The translations under genes were made by a program, and so were the position numbers. A stretch of DNA of 64,000 nt, from contig NZ_JBAJNO010000008.1 of NCBI RefSeq assembly GCF_036880985.1, positions 930,001 through 994,000 on the forward strand, read 5' to 3'. The stretch comes from Limibacter armeniacum (GTDB lineage Bacteria; Bacteroidota; Bacteroidia; Cytophagales; Flammeovirgaceae). The notes below the pieces were generated by a model. That model had not been told where the DNA came from, did no database searches, and saw nothing but the letters and a program-made list of their open reading frames with translations. This document shows positions 7,430 to 16,560 of this stretch, one piece after another; position 1 is the first letter of the stretch, and each line of letters opens with the position of its first letter.

Positions 7430-8302
7430 TTGAAAAATCTTGATCTCCAAAAACGTATCACCATCGAAAGGCTGCTTGGTCAGGCTGATTCCTTTGCTGC
7501 AATCGCAAAGGCAGTTGGTGTACATCGTGCCACGATCATACGGGAACTGCACCGCAATTCGGAGGACGGGATTTACTGTGCCTTGAAAGCCCAAGAAAAA
7601 GCTCACCTCCGGAAAGCCATCGCCAGTATCAGGTCAATTATTCGCAGGAAAAATCACAGCATACCCCTAGGAGGCAGGAGAGGTAAAGCCAAAAAAGAAC
7701 GTGATCCGCTGTATCTTTCAGTTTACCGCATTGCAAAGCACCGCTATTACCTTTACCATAAGCGTAAGGATTTCAGAAGCCGTTTGCAGCAAGGCAGCCG
7801 TTTTACGGGCGAAGCGCAACGCACATTAAAAGCTTATCTGGATGCCCGCAGGAAAAGGGATTGGTGGAAAGCGTACCGTCATCGGAAACAGAATAAAAGC
7901 ATCCGCAGGCAATGGCAGGAAAAAGCAGCTTATACCTACAACTTTTTCAGAAGCGATTACTGGCAACCGGACAACAGGGTGTACCATTATCGCAGACGCT
8001 TTAACCGTATCTTTTGGGAGCCTCGATTCCACAGGTGGTATTGGAGGCAGGAAGTAAAGCGTCATACAAAAAGGTATCGTTATTTCTGGACTCCCACCAC
8101 TGTTGGTTTTGCCAATGCTATAAAACAAAAGCCATTTAGCCAACAAGTCCTTCAGCTGCTAATTCACCCAATCCAAAAAACAACATTCCTGCCGACCCCA
8201 TTGGCAGGCAAGGCTTTTATGTGCCTAATTTTTTTAACATGGGGTAGTTTACCTGTTTCCAATACTTTTTTCAAAATGCCATTTCCAATCAGGGTAGCCT
8301 GA
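7430..8302 (+). CDS. Orphan IS30-type HTH protein with basic, aromatic-rich C-terminus and no DDE domain
   Basis: Only a TTG start is available (7430); the frame is open from 7397. Residues about 8-65 are a typical IS30 transposase N-terminus: RITIERLLGQADSFAAIAKAVGVHRATIIRELHRNS-type HTH_38, followed by the Y.A..AQ..A..R pattern. From about residue 70 on there is no DDE catalytic core; instead the chain is dense in Arg, Lys, Tyr and Trp (for example FHRWYWRQEVKRHTKRYRYFW). The last ~45 residues (from about 8165) look like readthrough into non-coding sequence, so the true end may be earlier, perhaps by frameshift. It may be a domesticated transposase fragment or a DNA-binding protein of unknown role. 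I do not recognise the C-terminal part. Confidence 0.5.
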   Translation: MKNLDLQKRITIERLLGQADSFAAIAKAVGVHRATIIRELHRNSEDGIYCALKAQEKAHLRKAIASIRSIIRRKNHSIPLGGRRGKAKKERDPLYLSVYRIAKHRYYLYHKRKDFRSRLQQGSRFTGEAQRTLKAYLDARRKRDWWKAYRHRKQNKSIRRQWQEKAAYTYNFFRSDYWQPDNRVYHYRRRFNRIFWEPRFHRWYWRQEVKRHTKRYRYFWTPTTVGFANAIKQKPFSQQVLQLLIHPIQKTTFLPTPLAGKAFMCLIFLTWGSLPVSNTFFKMPFPIRVA

Positions 8303-8681
8303 GACACACATTTTTTCCAATCCGAATAAAACCTTCCATTTCTTTTCAAAAAAATATCTACCTGATTTGAAGGTATTTGAATTACGTAGTACAGTTGCAT
8401 TTGCTCCAGAATGGTGGATGTTCGACGTGAAATTTTATGGGTGGTGCACGGTAGGCTTCTTTTGTATATTAAAAAGAAAAGACAATTATGGAAAGCGTGA
8501 TTTTTTATACTCATTATAAAGTAATAGAAGAGTCTGATAAAAATGAGGTGACAAATATTGGGATTTATTTTGGGGAAGGGAAAAAGATTTATATTTCAGA
8601 TATTGCTGATTAGTAGTTTGACAAATACACCTGTCTGTCAGTTGTTTACATTTTTAATTATTATAAACCCAATTCATTATC
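8303..8681. other. Intergenic stretch with possible gene remnants
   Basis: No clear full-length gene. In the plus strand a frame from about 8368 to 8520 reads like the end of a membrane or aromatic-rich protein (PEWWMFDVKFYGWCTVGFF), and a separate short reading frame occurs at 8488-8613. A minus-strand frame (8164-8514, 116 codons) also stays open but resembles nothing known to me. Low G+C and fragmentary frames suggest gene decay next to the orphan HTH gene. Confidence 0.4.
8488..8613 (+). CDS. Possible 41-residue small protein
   Basis: ATG at 8488 preceded by AGAAAAG, ending in TAG TAG. The peptide (starting MESVIFYTHYKVIEESDKNE, then a glycine-containing IYFGEGKK segment) has the composition of a normal cytoplasmic protein and could be a small gene or the start of a truncated one. 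No family recognised. Confidence 0.3.
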   Translation: MESVIFYTHYKVIEESDKNEVTNIGIYFGEGKKIYISDIAD

Positions 8682-9680
8682 ATGAAAAAGATTTTCACCT
8701 GTCTTCTTGTATTCTTTTTGCTTACTCATTTGGTATCTGCTCAAAAAGTAAAGTATTCTTTTTCTGAAGGTTATGAGAATGTTTTGACAGCAAGCAAATA
8801 TAAAGTATTGGTGGACAAAGCTGTAGAACAGATTTCTGAAAGATATAAAATCAAATCAGTTAAAGACGGAGTGATCCGATTAAAAGATGGACAAGGAATG
8901 ACGGAGTTTAATCTTCATAATTTACTGTTGATTTGCAAAGATGAAGAATCAGACCAGATAGTATTATTGGTAGAGGATCACTTTAAAAAGCTGTTTGATA
9001 CGATTGATGCCCAAAGTAAACTCAACCCAGAAGATTTTGCTTCCATGCAGGATCGATTAAGCATTAGGGTATATAATGAGGGAATTATAAAGTCTATGGG
9101 AAATAAGGAAATGTTGATTACCAAAGAAGATATGGAAGGGACAGTTTCTTTATTGATGTTTGATTTGCCCAGTGGTTTTACACCTGTTCCTAAAAAATTA
9201 CTGGAATTGTGGAATCAGAAAGAGGATACCTTGTTTGGATTGGCCCAGCAGAATGTAAATAAACAAGAAGTTATTCGGGATTCTAAAAAATTGCAGGCAC
9301 AAGGAGATAGTATGGAAGTGCATATAATTGAAAATGACGATTACTGTGCGAGTTATGTACTGGATTTAACGAATAATGCGCCCGAACTGGTAGGCGAATG
9401 GGGATCGGTGATCACTATACCCAACAAAGGGGTTGCGGTGATCTGTACCATTTCTGAAGAAACACCAGTTGAGTTTGTCAATTTCATCAAAATATTAAGA
9501 CCAATTGTAGCTAAGTTTTATAATGAACATCCACAACCTGTGTCAAAAGAATTTTATTGGTATTACAATCAGACTTTTACTAAGATCACAACCTTTGAAG
9601 ATGAAAATGGACAGGTCAATGTCATTGCGCCAATAGGACTTTCACAATTAATGATAGCAGATCAGTCAAGTGATAAATGA
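8682..9680 (+). CDS. Secreted protein of unknown function
   Basis: 332 residues with a clear Sec signal peptide (KKIFTCLLVFFLLTHLVSAQ, cleavage near residue 20). The mature part is mixed alpha/beta without cysteine-rich or repeat structure; I do not recognise a domain. It is probably periplasmic or exported. A downstream TonB-C protein (10911) has the same kind of signal, but there is a 109-bp gap and no evident functional link to the next gene. Confidence 0.7.
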   Translation: MKKIFTCLLVFFLLTHLVSAQKVKYSFSEGYENVLTASKYKVLVDKAVEQISERYKIKSVKDGVIRLKDGQGMTEFNLHNLLLICKDEESDQIVLLVEDHFKKLFDTIDAQSKLNPEDFASMQDRLSIRVYNEGIIKSMGNKEMLITKEDMEGTVSLLMFDLPSGFTPVPKKLLELWNQKEDTLFGLAQQNVNKQEVIRDSKKLQAQGDSMEVHIIENDDYCASYVLDLTNNAPELVGEWGSVITIPNKGVAVICTISEETPVEFVNFIKILRPIVAKFYNEHPQPVSKEFYWYYNQTFTKITTFEDENGQVNVIAPIGLSQLMIADQSSDK

Positions 9681-9789
9681 TATTGTTTTTTACTTCCAAT
9701 TCCTTGTCAGTTAAGGTGTTGAATTAAGATTAAGTGAAAAACTAAATGATAGATGCTTCGATTTTTTAAAAACTAAACCGATTAACGAG

Positions 9790-10302
9790 ATGGAAACCTG
9801 TAAAAATTGTAAGACTGAAGTAGCTGTACATGATGTAACATGCGGATTGTGCGAGTATCCTTTGCAAGGAACAGAACAGGAGCAGTCAACCTTTATCGCC
9901 AAACAAATTGTACAGAAAAGTGAAGTGCAGTCCTCTGTTGAAAACCTGGACAAATCAAGGTGGCTACTGTTTGCTATAGGCATTTTTAACCTGATATTTC
10001 CCTTTCTGTCTGGGGCTGATACGACAACGCTGATATTTAATGCCATTTTGGGAGGCATCTTCTGTGGCTTCGGGTTTATGACCTATATATTACCTAAGCT
10101 GGCATTGACAGTTCCGCTTACCATTACTGCTTTATATTACTTATTTTTGCTGCTGCTAATGCCTCATATGTTTTGGAGTGGAATTGCCATAAAGGTAGCC
10201 ATACTGCTGGGGATGGGTTATGGCTTATTCAGTGTATGGAAGGCTGATAAGATCCTTAAAGCAAATCCATATCTGGCATCTGTCATGATGAAGAAGAAAT
10301 AA
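9790..10302 (+). CDS. Zinc-ribbon membrane protein
   Basis: 170 residues. The N-terminus carries a CxxC...CxxC zinc ribbon (C4, C7, C18, C21), followed by about 25 linker residues and four hydrophobic segments (roughly 57-75, 80-103, 108-128, 130-150) that look like membrane helices. The zinc ribbon would lie in the cytoplasm. Seven bp separate it from the SRPBCC gene, so they are probably cotranscribed. Function unknown. Confidence 0.7.
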   Translation: METCKNCKTEVAVHDVTCGLCEYPLQGTEQEQSTFIAKQIVQKSEVQSSVENLDKSRWLLFAIGIFNLIFPFLSGADTTTLIFNAILGGIFCGFGFMTYILPKLALTVPLTITALYYLFLLLLMPHMFWSGIAIKVAILLGMGYGLFSVWKADKILKANPYLASVMMKKK

Positions 10303-10308
10303 TCAATC

Positions 10309-10821
10309 ATGCAGCGAACAATCAAGCTCAAAAAAGTGCTTCCATACACACCGGATGTTGTATGGAAGGCGCTTACCGATTCAAATTTCTTGGGACAGTG
10401 GTTTATGGAAAATGACCTTGTACCAGAAGTCGGTCGTGAATTTACTTTCCGTATGGCTCCCCAAAAAGGCTGGGACGGTATTACGCATTGTCAGGTCATA
10501 GAATTGGAGCCTTTGAAAAAAATCAGCTATACCTATCGGGGTGAGGCAACCGGAGAGAAAGCGATGGCTTGTGCGGGTATCCATTCCGATACGGTAGATC
10601 GGGCAGCCAAGGGAATCTTTGCCAAGCTGGACACTGTGCTAAGTTTTACATTGGAGCCAACTTGTGGCGGCACTATCCTTCAGATGGAGCATTCGGGTTA
10701 CAGAGGATTCAAGATGGTGCTGGTTAGCCTTATTATGACCATGGGATGGAAAAAGCAGTTGGGAAAGAAACTGCCGAAATTGTTGGAGAAATTATCGGAT
10801 CGGAAGATATCGGTAAGCTAA
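10309..10821 (+). CDS. SRPBCC (AHSA1-type) domain protein
   Basis: 170 residues. It begins with the typical AHSA1 pattern: TIKLKKVLPYTPDVVWKALT, then DSNFLGQWFMENDLVPEVGREFTFRM, and LEPLKKISYTYRGE, with a late GGTILQMEHSGYRG that is the usual WxxxL/H-G region. These START-like folds bind hydrophobic ligands or act with Hsp90 in eukaryotes; bacterial members are often of unknown ligand. An insert at about 82-105 (ATGEKAMACAGIHSDTVDRAAKG) is longer than in short members. Confidence 0.85.
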   Translation: MQRTIKLKKVLPYTPDVVWKALTDSNFLGQWFMENDLVPEVGREFTFRMAPQKGWDGITHCQVIELEPLKKISYTYRGEATGEKAMACAGIHSDTVDRAAKGIFAKLDTVLSFTLEPTCGGTILQMEHSGYRGFKMVLVSLIMTMGWKKQLGKKLPKLLEKLSDRKISVS

Positions 10822-10910
10822 TAGCTAAACAAGGCTAATGTTGTGGATATGAATGGTTTTTTTAACCAATAACTCGCATCGTTTTTTATCATAATGAAAT
10901 TAGATACAAA

Positions 10911-11540
10911 ATGAAAAACAGCTTTTTTATAATCACACTCTTGTTGATTACCACTTTTTCATCTGCTCAGAAAATAAAGAAAGTTTCAGTGAAAGATGAA
11001 AGCGGATTAAAAGAAACCTACAGTGTCTTGAAGTCCGACCCATCAGTCAGGCATGGCGAGTACAAGAAGGCTACAAATTATTTGCTGGTGAAAGGTCAGT
11101 ACAGTCATGGGGAAAGAAGTGGCGTATGGGAGTACTATTCACCTAAATCAAAATTGGTTCAGCAATATGATTTCACTTCTGATACGCTTCTGTATAATTA
11201 TAATGGACTCGAATATGCAATGGACTCAACGCAGTACACTAGGTCCATTGTCATATTGGGAGGTTTGTACCCTGTCCTGAAGCAGGTTGGAAGATCAATA
11301 AGGTATCCTGCTGAAGCAAAAAAGAATCGTACAGAAGGAAAGGTCAATGTCAAGTTTGTGGTTGATGCAAAAGGAAATGTAAAACAGATGGAGGTAGTAG
11401 AAGGAATTGGTGATGGTTGTGATGAAGAAGTGATGAAGGCATTTCAAGGTGTTGAATTTGAATGTATTCCGGCTCTTGACCTGAAGGGAAGCCCTGTCGA
11501 GAGTGAGTTTGTATTGCCGATAAGTTTTAAGTTAGACTAA
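10911..11540 (+). CDS. Secreted protein with TonB C-terminal domain
   Basis: 209 residues with a Sec signal peptide (KNSFFIITLLLITTFSSAQ). The middle contains an HGEYKK...GQYSHGERSGVWEYY stretch similar to MORN-like toxin_15/antitoxin repeats. Residues about 125-208 form a TonB C-terminal domain: IRYPAEAKKNRTEGKVNVKFVVDAKGNVKQMEVVEGIGDGCDEEVMKAFQ. It lacks the N-terminal membrane anchor and Pro-rich spacer of a working TonB, so it probably is not an energy transducer; such TonB-C-only proteins are frequent in Bacteroidota, of unknown role. Confidence 0.82.
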   Translation: MKNSFFIITLLLITTFSSAQKIKKVSVKDESGLKETYSVLKSDPSVRHGEYKKATNYLLVKGQYSHGERSGVWEYYSPKSKLVQQYDFTSDTLLYNYNGLEYAMDSTQYTRSIVILGGLYPVLKQVGRSIRYPAEAKKNRTEGKVNVKFVVDAKGNVKQMEVVEGIGDGCDEEVMKAFQGVEFECIPALDLKGSPVESEFVLPISFKLD

Positions 11541-11662
11541 CGGGAATAGTAAAAAACAACTGTATATGAATCATCCATATACAAAGTGATTTATGTGAGG
11601 TGTCATGTCCGAAGAAATGCATTAATACTAACTGATTATTATATAAACTAACTGACAAGAGC

Positions 11663-12802
11663 ATGAAAAAACAATTACTGTACTTTGTTGCCTGTGTATT
11701 GCTGGTTGCTTGTAAGAACCAATCTGCACAGGACAAACAAGATACGCCTGTTCAGGAAGCAACAACCAACCACAGTGAGGCTTCAGCACAACCGATGAGG
11801 CTTTCATTGGAGAATGCGAATGTATTGGCAGAGCTTCCGTTATCCTGTATTCAAACAGAATATCCGAACATGATTCATCATAGGATGAATGAGAAAGATG
11901 AAGCAAAGCAACCGCACGAACTGTATCCGGCGTTTCATGGATGTTATGACTGGCACTCGTCAGTACACGGACACTGGTCACTGGTTAAGCTGCTGAAAAC
12001 GTATCCTGAACTGGAGAAGGCGGAGACCATCAGGTTTGCATTGCAGCAAAACATGACAAAAGAAAATATCCTGCAAGAAGTGGCTTACTTTGAGAAGGAG
12101 CACCACAAGTCTTTTGAGCGTACATACGGCTGGGCATGGTTGCTGAAACTGTCTCAGGAATTGTACACATGGAATGACCCGACAGGTAAGCAGCTAAAGG
12201 AAAACCTTCAGCCATTGACGGATGTAATCAGAAACAATTTTATAAACTTCTTGCCAAAGCTGAAATATCCGGTGAGGGTTGGTGAGCATACCAATACTGC
12301 CTTTGGACTTTCACTGGCGTGGGACTATGCCCAAACGGTAGGAGATCAGGAGTTGTCAGCATTGATTGTATCCCGTGCCAAGGATTTTTATTGGCAAGAC
12401 CAGAACTGCCCGATGTCGTGGGAACCTAGTGGGTATGACTTTTTGTCGCCATGTCTGGAGGAGATGAATCTGATGCGCCGTGTGCTGGATGAAAAAGAGT
12501 TCAGCCAGTGGGTAAGCACATTCCTGCCTGCTTTGGTACAGCCCGATTACAGTCTGGCGGTCGGAGAGGTTGCTGACCGTACTGACGGAAAGCTGGTACA
12601 TCTTGATGGACTGAATTTCAGTAGGGCATGGAGCTTTTACGGATTGGCAAAGCAATATCCGCAGTATAGTTACCTGATCGGTACAGCCAACAAACATGTG
12701 AGCCATTCATTGCCGAACCTAGTAGGTGACCACTACGAAGGAGGACACTGGCTGGGTACTTTTGCTATTTATGCACTTGAAGAAGGGTTTGTTTTACAGT
12801 AG
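11663..12802 (+). CDS. DUF2891 family lipoprotein
   Basis: 379 residues, lipoprotein signal (YFVACVLLVAC, then KNQSAQDK). The DUF2891 hallmark YPAFHGCYDWHSSVHGHWSLV is present near residues 90-112, followed by an alpha/alpha-toroid-like helical body with GWAWLLKLSQELYTW, VGEHTNTAFGLSLAWDYA, SWEPSGYDFLSPCLEEMNLMRRVL and SHSLPNLVGDHYEGGHWLGTFAIYAL. The conserved His, Asp, Trp and Glu residues suggest a glycan-active or glycan-binding enzyme, but no activity is established to my knowledge. It probably sits in the outer membrane or periplasm. Confidence 0.88.
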   Translation: MKKQLLYFVACVLLVACKNQSAQDKQDTPVQEATTNHSEASAQPMRLSLENANVLAELPLSCIQTEYPNMIHHRMNEKDEAKQPHELYPAFHGCYDWHSSVHGHWSLVKLLKTYPELEKAETIRFALQQNMTKENILQEVAYFEKEHHKSFERTYGWAWLLKLSQELYTWNDPTGKQLKENLQPLTDVIRNNFINFLPKLKYPVRVGEHTNTAFGLSLAWDYAQTVGDQELSALIVSRAKDFYWQDQNCPMSWEPSGYDFLSPCLEEMNLMRRVLDEKEFSQWVSTFLPALVQPDYSLAVGEVADRTDGKLVHLDGLNFSRAWSFYGLAKQYPQYSYLIGTANKHVSHSLPNLVGDHYEGGHWLGTFAIYALEEGFVLQ

Positions 12803-12831
12803 TAGTGTTGAATTTTTTAATGTATTTATAA

Positions 12832-14037
12832 ATGAAAAGATACCTGTTAATTTTTTTGATATTAGTCAATTTTAGTGCTAAAAGTTATACGCAAATTATT
12901 TTTGAGAAAGGTTATTTTATTGATAATGATAGTCAAAAAATTGAATGTTTAATCAAAAATATAGATTGGAAGAATAACCCGATTAAGTTTGATTATAAAA
13001 TATCAGAAAGTCAGAGCAGTGAAAGTATAGGGATAGATTCAGTTTTAGAGTTTGGTATAGGAGATGTGTCCAAATACCGTAGATACACTGTTGAAATTGA
13101 CAGGTCAAGTGAACTACTTAATAATTTATCAATACACAGGAATCCAACTTTTCAGAAAGAACAACTCTTTTTAAAAGTGTTGGTGGAAGGAGACGCAATT
13201 TTGTATGGTTATGAAGATGGTAACCTGAAACGTTTTTTCTATCAAAAAAGAAATGAAGAAGAAGCTCCTAAGCAATTAGTATATAAAGCCTATCAGAATA
13301 AAGGAGGTTATATAGGGTACAATAACCAGTTCAGGCAACAACTATGGAACCATTTAAAGTGTGAAAAAATCTCTCTAAAGGATATTGAACGCCTAGATTA
13401 TGAAAAAAAGGATCTGATAGGGCTTTTTGTTCAATACAATGGTTGTAGTGGAGAGGCTGCTGTTGTGAGCTATGAACCAAGCAAAAAAAGGGACATATTT
13501 GATCTTACCTTACGTTTAGGTATGGCTTATTCACAGCTAATGGTTAAATCAAGTATATATGGGGATTATACATCTACTGTAAACTTTGAGGATAAAATAA
13601 CTTTTAGGGTAGGTTTACAGGCTGAATTTTATTTGCCATTCAATAAAAACAAATGGTCTGTATTGACTGAGCCAACTTTTCAGTGCTTTATTTCAGAGGG
13701 AGTAATACGTGATAATGTGAACAAGATACATTATCAATCAATTGAAGTGCCTATTGGACTGAGACATTACTTTTATCTGAATCATAAAAATAAGTTATTC
13801 CTTAATGGGGTGTTTCTAGTTGATTTTAGTAACAATTCAAAAATCGATAGGGAAAATGCAGTTGATTTAGAAATAAAAACAAGAAATAACTGGGCTTTTG
13901 GTTTCGGGTATAAATACAGAAATAAGTATAGTTGCGAAGTAAGGTATCAAACTAACAGAGAGTTATTGAGTGATTACCTTTATCATAGCGCTAATTACAG
14001 CACATTGTCATTAATGCTTGGTTACACCTTATTTTGA
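12832..14037 (+). CDS. Secreted protein with C-terminal outer-membrane beta-barrel
   Basis: 401 residues with a signal peptide (KRYLLIFLILVNFSAKSYTQ). The N-terminal half reads EKGYFIDNDSQKIECLIKNIDW, a soluble beta-rich region often found in Bacteroidota proteins of this type; the C-terminal half from about residue 225 (FDLTLRLGMAYSQL) alternates polar and hydrophobic residues and ends LSLMLGYTLF, the aromatic end expected for a barrel strand. Probably a porin-like or adhesion-related outer-membrane protein; exact role unknown. It follows the DUF2891 gene by 29 bp. Confidence 0.72.
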   Translation: MKRYLLIFLILVNFSAKSYTQIIFEKGYFIDNDSQKIECLIKNIDWKNNPIKFDYKISESQSSESIGIDSVLEFGIGDVSKYRRYTVEIDRSSELLNNLSIHRNPTFQKEQLFLKVLVEGDAILYGYEDGNLKRFFYQKRNEEEAPKQLVYKAYQNKGGYIGYNNQFRQQLWNHLKCEKISLKDIERLDYEKKDLIGLFVQYNGCSGEAAVVSYEPSKKRDIFDLTLRLGMAYSQLMVKSSIYGDYTSTVNFEDKITFRVGLQAEFYLPFNKNKWSVLTEPTFQCFISEGVIRDNVNKIHYQSIEVPIGLRHYFYLNHKNKLFLNGVFLVDFSNNSKIDRENAVDLEIKTRNNWAFGFGYKYRNKYSCEVRYQTNRELLSDYLYHSANYSTLSLMLGYTLF

Positions 14038-14065
14038 CAGTATCTGCTTTTTTTAAGAATAAACC

Positions 14066-14515
14066 ATGAATTATAGAATCGATTATGTAAAGCAGTCGGA
14101 GTACCCAAAAGTGGTAGATGTTTGGGAAGCTTCTGTGAGGGCTACGCACCATTTTTTGGAGGAAGGAGATATTGAATACTTTAAGCCACTTATCTTAAAC
14201 AGCTATTTGGATATGGTAGAACTAAGGTGTGTCAGAAATGAAAGGAGAGAAATTCTGGCATTTCTTGGAGTAGCTGAAAATAGTCTCGAAATGCTCTTTA
14301 TTCACCCTGATTCAAGAGGAAAAGGTATCGGAAAAGCATTAGTGGAGTATGCAATTAATGAGTTTAAGATTACCAAAGTGGATGTCAATGAGCAGAATGA
14401 ACAAGCTGTTGGTTTTTACTTCCATTGTGGCTTTGAGGTAGACAGCCGTTCTGAGTTGGATAGCTTAGGCAAGCCTTATCCAATTCTGCATATGAAGTTG
14501 AAAACTCAATCCTAA
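14066..14515 (+). CDS. GNAT family N-acetyltransferase (YjaB-like)
   Basis: 149 residues, a single GNAT domain. The acetyl-CoA binding motif is IHPDSRGKGIGKALVEYA (Q/R-x-x-G-x-G/A type), preceded by ILAFLGVAENSLEMLF and followed by VDVNEQNEQAVGFYFHCGFE, a YjaB-like pattern. The N-terminus VWEASVRATHHFLEEGDIEYFKPLI is also YjaB-like. The acceptor substrate is unknown. It ends at a terminator shared with the convergent topoisomerase gene. Confidence 0.9.
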   Translation: MNYRIDYVKQSEYPKVVDVWEASVRATHHFLEEGDIEYFKPLILNSYLDMVELRCVRNERREILAFLGVAENSLEMLFIHPDSRGKGIGKALVEYAINEFKITKVDVNEQNEQAVGFYFHCGFEVDSRSELDSLGKPYPILHMKLKTQS

Positions 14516-14535
14516 TCAGATATACAAAGGTTTTG

Positions 14536-14569
14536 AACTGTCAGGACTATATTTCCTGACAGTTTTTTT
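14536..14569 (+). terminator. Terminator between the convergent GNAT and topoisomerase IB genes
   Basis: Perfect 10-bp stem AACTGTCAGG/CCTGACAGTT (14536-14545 with 14555-14564), 9-nt loop, then a run of T. Its end overlaps the stop codon of the minus-strand topoisomerase gene. Confidence 0.85.
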
Positions 14570-15563
14570 ATATGATTTTCAGTAAGAGTTTTTCTTCAGC
14601 CGAATGCCCAAAAGGTTTGATACTGTCCTTGTAAGTGTTTTTTGGAAAAACTTCTTGCGCTACAAGCTGCAAAATGTTTGGGTGGACATAATATTCTCTA
14701 CAAACAGATTCGGTATTGCCGATCTGCTCTGCTACTAACCTGATGAGTATGTTTGGCAACTTTTTCTTAGGTGCTTCCTTGTAAAGGCTAACAGCATCAG
14801 GGTAACACTCAATCGCTGTCCGACTTGCAGCCCAAGTACGGAAGTCTTTACAATAAAATTCTTCTCCTATGGTCTGGTGGATGTATTCGTTTACCTCTTC
14901 GCTGTTTACAGTATGCCACTTGTCTGAGTCATCCTGATAGCGGAAGAGTTCATAGCCGGGAAGTTCAGCGGACTTCTTGATATAACGAATCAGCTCATGG
15001 TTTTCAATATGAACCTCTTGCTGTTGATTACTTTTGCCGTTAAACTTGAATAATAACTCCTTTCCTTTCAGATGCAGGTGTTTACGCCTGAGAGTAGAGA
15101 GTCCATAAGAATTGTTCTGTTCTGCATATTGCTGGTTACCGATACGTATGCCAGTTTCATCAAGTAAAAGTACCATCAATGCCAGTACTTTTTCTTTTTC
15201 CCAATCTTTTTGTTCCAAATCCATCAGGCAACGCTTACGCATATCAGGTAAGGCATTGCCAAAAGGCTTCATCCTGTCAAATTTTTGCTGCTGTTGCTGG
15301 CGTTGCCATTCTTCATGATAAAGATACTGTTTGCGCCCTTTTTCATCCCTTCCTGTGGCTTGGATATGCCCCTCTGAAAATCGGCATATCCAGACCTCTG
15401 ACCACATGGGAGGAATCACTAAAGCTTCGATTCGTTCGATTGTGTCATGGTCATTGATTTTTTTGCCATGCTCATCCAGATAGGTAAAGCCTTTTCCCTG
15501 CTTTTTTCTTTTATAGCAGAGTGAATCATCATCAGTATGTTTAAGCTTTTTCACCCTTTTCAA
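14568..15563 (-). CDS. DNA topoisomerase IB
   Basis: 331 residues, the usual size of the short poxvirus-like bacterial type IB enzyme. It nicks one DNA strand through a 3'-phosphotyrosine and relaxes supercoils without ATP. Features: N-terminal GFTYLDEHGKKINDHDTIERIEALVIPPMWSEVWI; catalytic Arg in LLLDETGIRIGNQQYA; KFNGKS; the second Arg region KDFRTWAASRTA; and the nucleophile Tyr in VCREYYVHP near residue 290. It lies 2 bp downstream of the SDR gene, so the two form an operon. Confidence 0.95.
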   Translation of the reverse strand: MKRVKKLKHTDDDSLCYKRKKQGKGFTYLDEHGKKINDHDTIERIEALVIPPMWSEVWICRFSEGHIQATGRDEKGRKQYLYHEEWQRQQQQQKFDRMKPFGNALPDMRKRCLMDLEQKDWEKEKVLALMVLLLDETGIRIGNQQYAEQNNSYGLSTLRRKHLHLKGKELLFKFNGKSNQQQEVHIENHELIRYIKKSAELPGYELFRYQDDSDKWHTVNSEEVNEYIHQTIGEEFYCKDFRTWAASRTAIECYPDAVSLYKEAPKKKLPNILIRLVAEQIGNTESVCREYYVHPNILQLVAQEVFPKNTYKDSIKPFGHSAEEKLLLKII

Positions 15564-15565
15564 TG

Positions 15566-16312
15566 TTAACTCAGTACAGCTACACCACCGTCAATATTGT
15601 ATTCTGCTCCTGTGATAAATGCAGCATCATCTGAAGCAAGGAAGGTAACGAGCTTTGCCACTTCCTCAGGTTTTCCAAACCGTTTCAGCGGAATCCTATT
15701 TTCCAATTGCATCGTCATTTTTTCAAGCTGTTCCTCTGGCATACCAATTTTGCCAAATATAGGAGTTGAGACAGGACCTGGGTTGACAGCATTGACTCTG
15801 ATTTTTCTGGGAGCCAACTCAGTAGAAGCGGTTCGGGTGTATGAATTCAGAGCGGCTTTTGTTGCCGCATATATAGCAGTGCCATATGAGCCTGTGTAGG
15901 CATTGACAGAAGAAAGGTTAATGATAGCACCTCCGTCATTGATGATGGGAATAAACTTTTCAATAGTGAAAATAGCACCCTTAAGATTGATATTCATTAG
16001 CTGGTCATAGACTTCTTCCGTAACCTGACCAATTGTAGTGGGCGTAAATACACCTGCATTTACAAAAAGGATATCGATCTTGCCAAAACGTTCTTTAACC
16101 TGATTAACTAATTCATCTAGGTGAGACAGGTTACCAACATCTGCAATCATTCCCGTTACACCTAGTTCGGAAGCGGCGCTTAAGACTTTTGTTTCAGATC
16201 TTCCGGTAATGATGACTTCTGCGCCTTGGGCTTTCATTTCCTTTGCCGTTGCGTAGCCAATACCGCTGTTGCCTCCTGTGATTACTGCAATTTTCTGGCT
16301 TAATTTGCTCAT
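15566..16312 (-). CDS. SDR family NAD(P)-dependent oxidoreductase
   Basis: 248 residues, classical short-chain dehydrogenase. Cofactor motif TGGNSGIGYATA (residues about 12-23), NAG motif (VNAGVF), catalytic Ser in INLSSVNAYTG, YxxxK as YAATKAAL, and PGPVSTPIF. The C-terminal GAEYNIDGGVAVL is the usual end. Its substrate is not evident. First gene of an operon with topoisomerase IB. Confidence 0.93.
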   Translation of the reverse strand: MSKLSQKIAVITGGNSGIGYATAKEMKAQGAEVIITGRSETKVLSAASELGVTGMIADVGNLSHLDELVNQVKERFGKIDILFVNAGVFTPTTIGQVTEEVYDQLMNINLKGAIFTIEKFIPIINDGGAIINLSSVNAYTGSYGTAIYAATKAALNSYTRTASTELAPRKIRVNAVNPGPVSTPIFGKIGMPEEQLEKMTMQLENRIPLKRFGKPEEVAKLVTFLASDDAAFITGAEYNIDGGVAVLS

Positions 16313-16560
16313 AGAATATTTGGATTTGGGTTGTAGGTGTATGCTGTAAACTAAATTTAAAGAGATCTTTTAGCTTTACAGGCTAACACACTGATCTTTA
16401 TTTTATGAACTTGTACGTTTGTTGAATAAGAACTTTTTAAATTTATAAGCTTGAAGAGAGATAGCTTTAGTAGCTCATTTTTAGACATGGCTACAGGAAA
16501 TATGATATTGAAATAAATTGAACATAACAGCGATAAGCTTACAAATAAACTGACGGAAAT

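Noticed and set aside
8164-8514. 116-codon minus-strand frame between the orphan HTH gene and the secreted protein
   Set aside because: Overlaps the end of the HTH frame and looks like no known protein; possible remnant but not reported as a gene.
14568-15563. Topoisomerase IB as evidence for a plasmid, phage or integrative element
   Set aside because: Chromosomal topoisomerase IB is widespread in bacteria, and there is no integrase, replication or tail gene around it.
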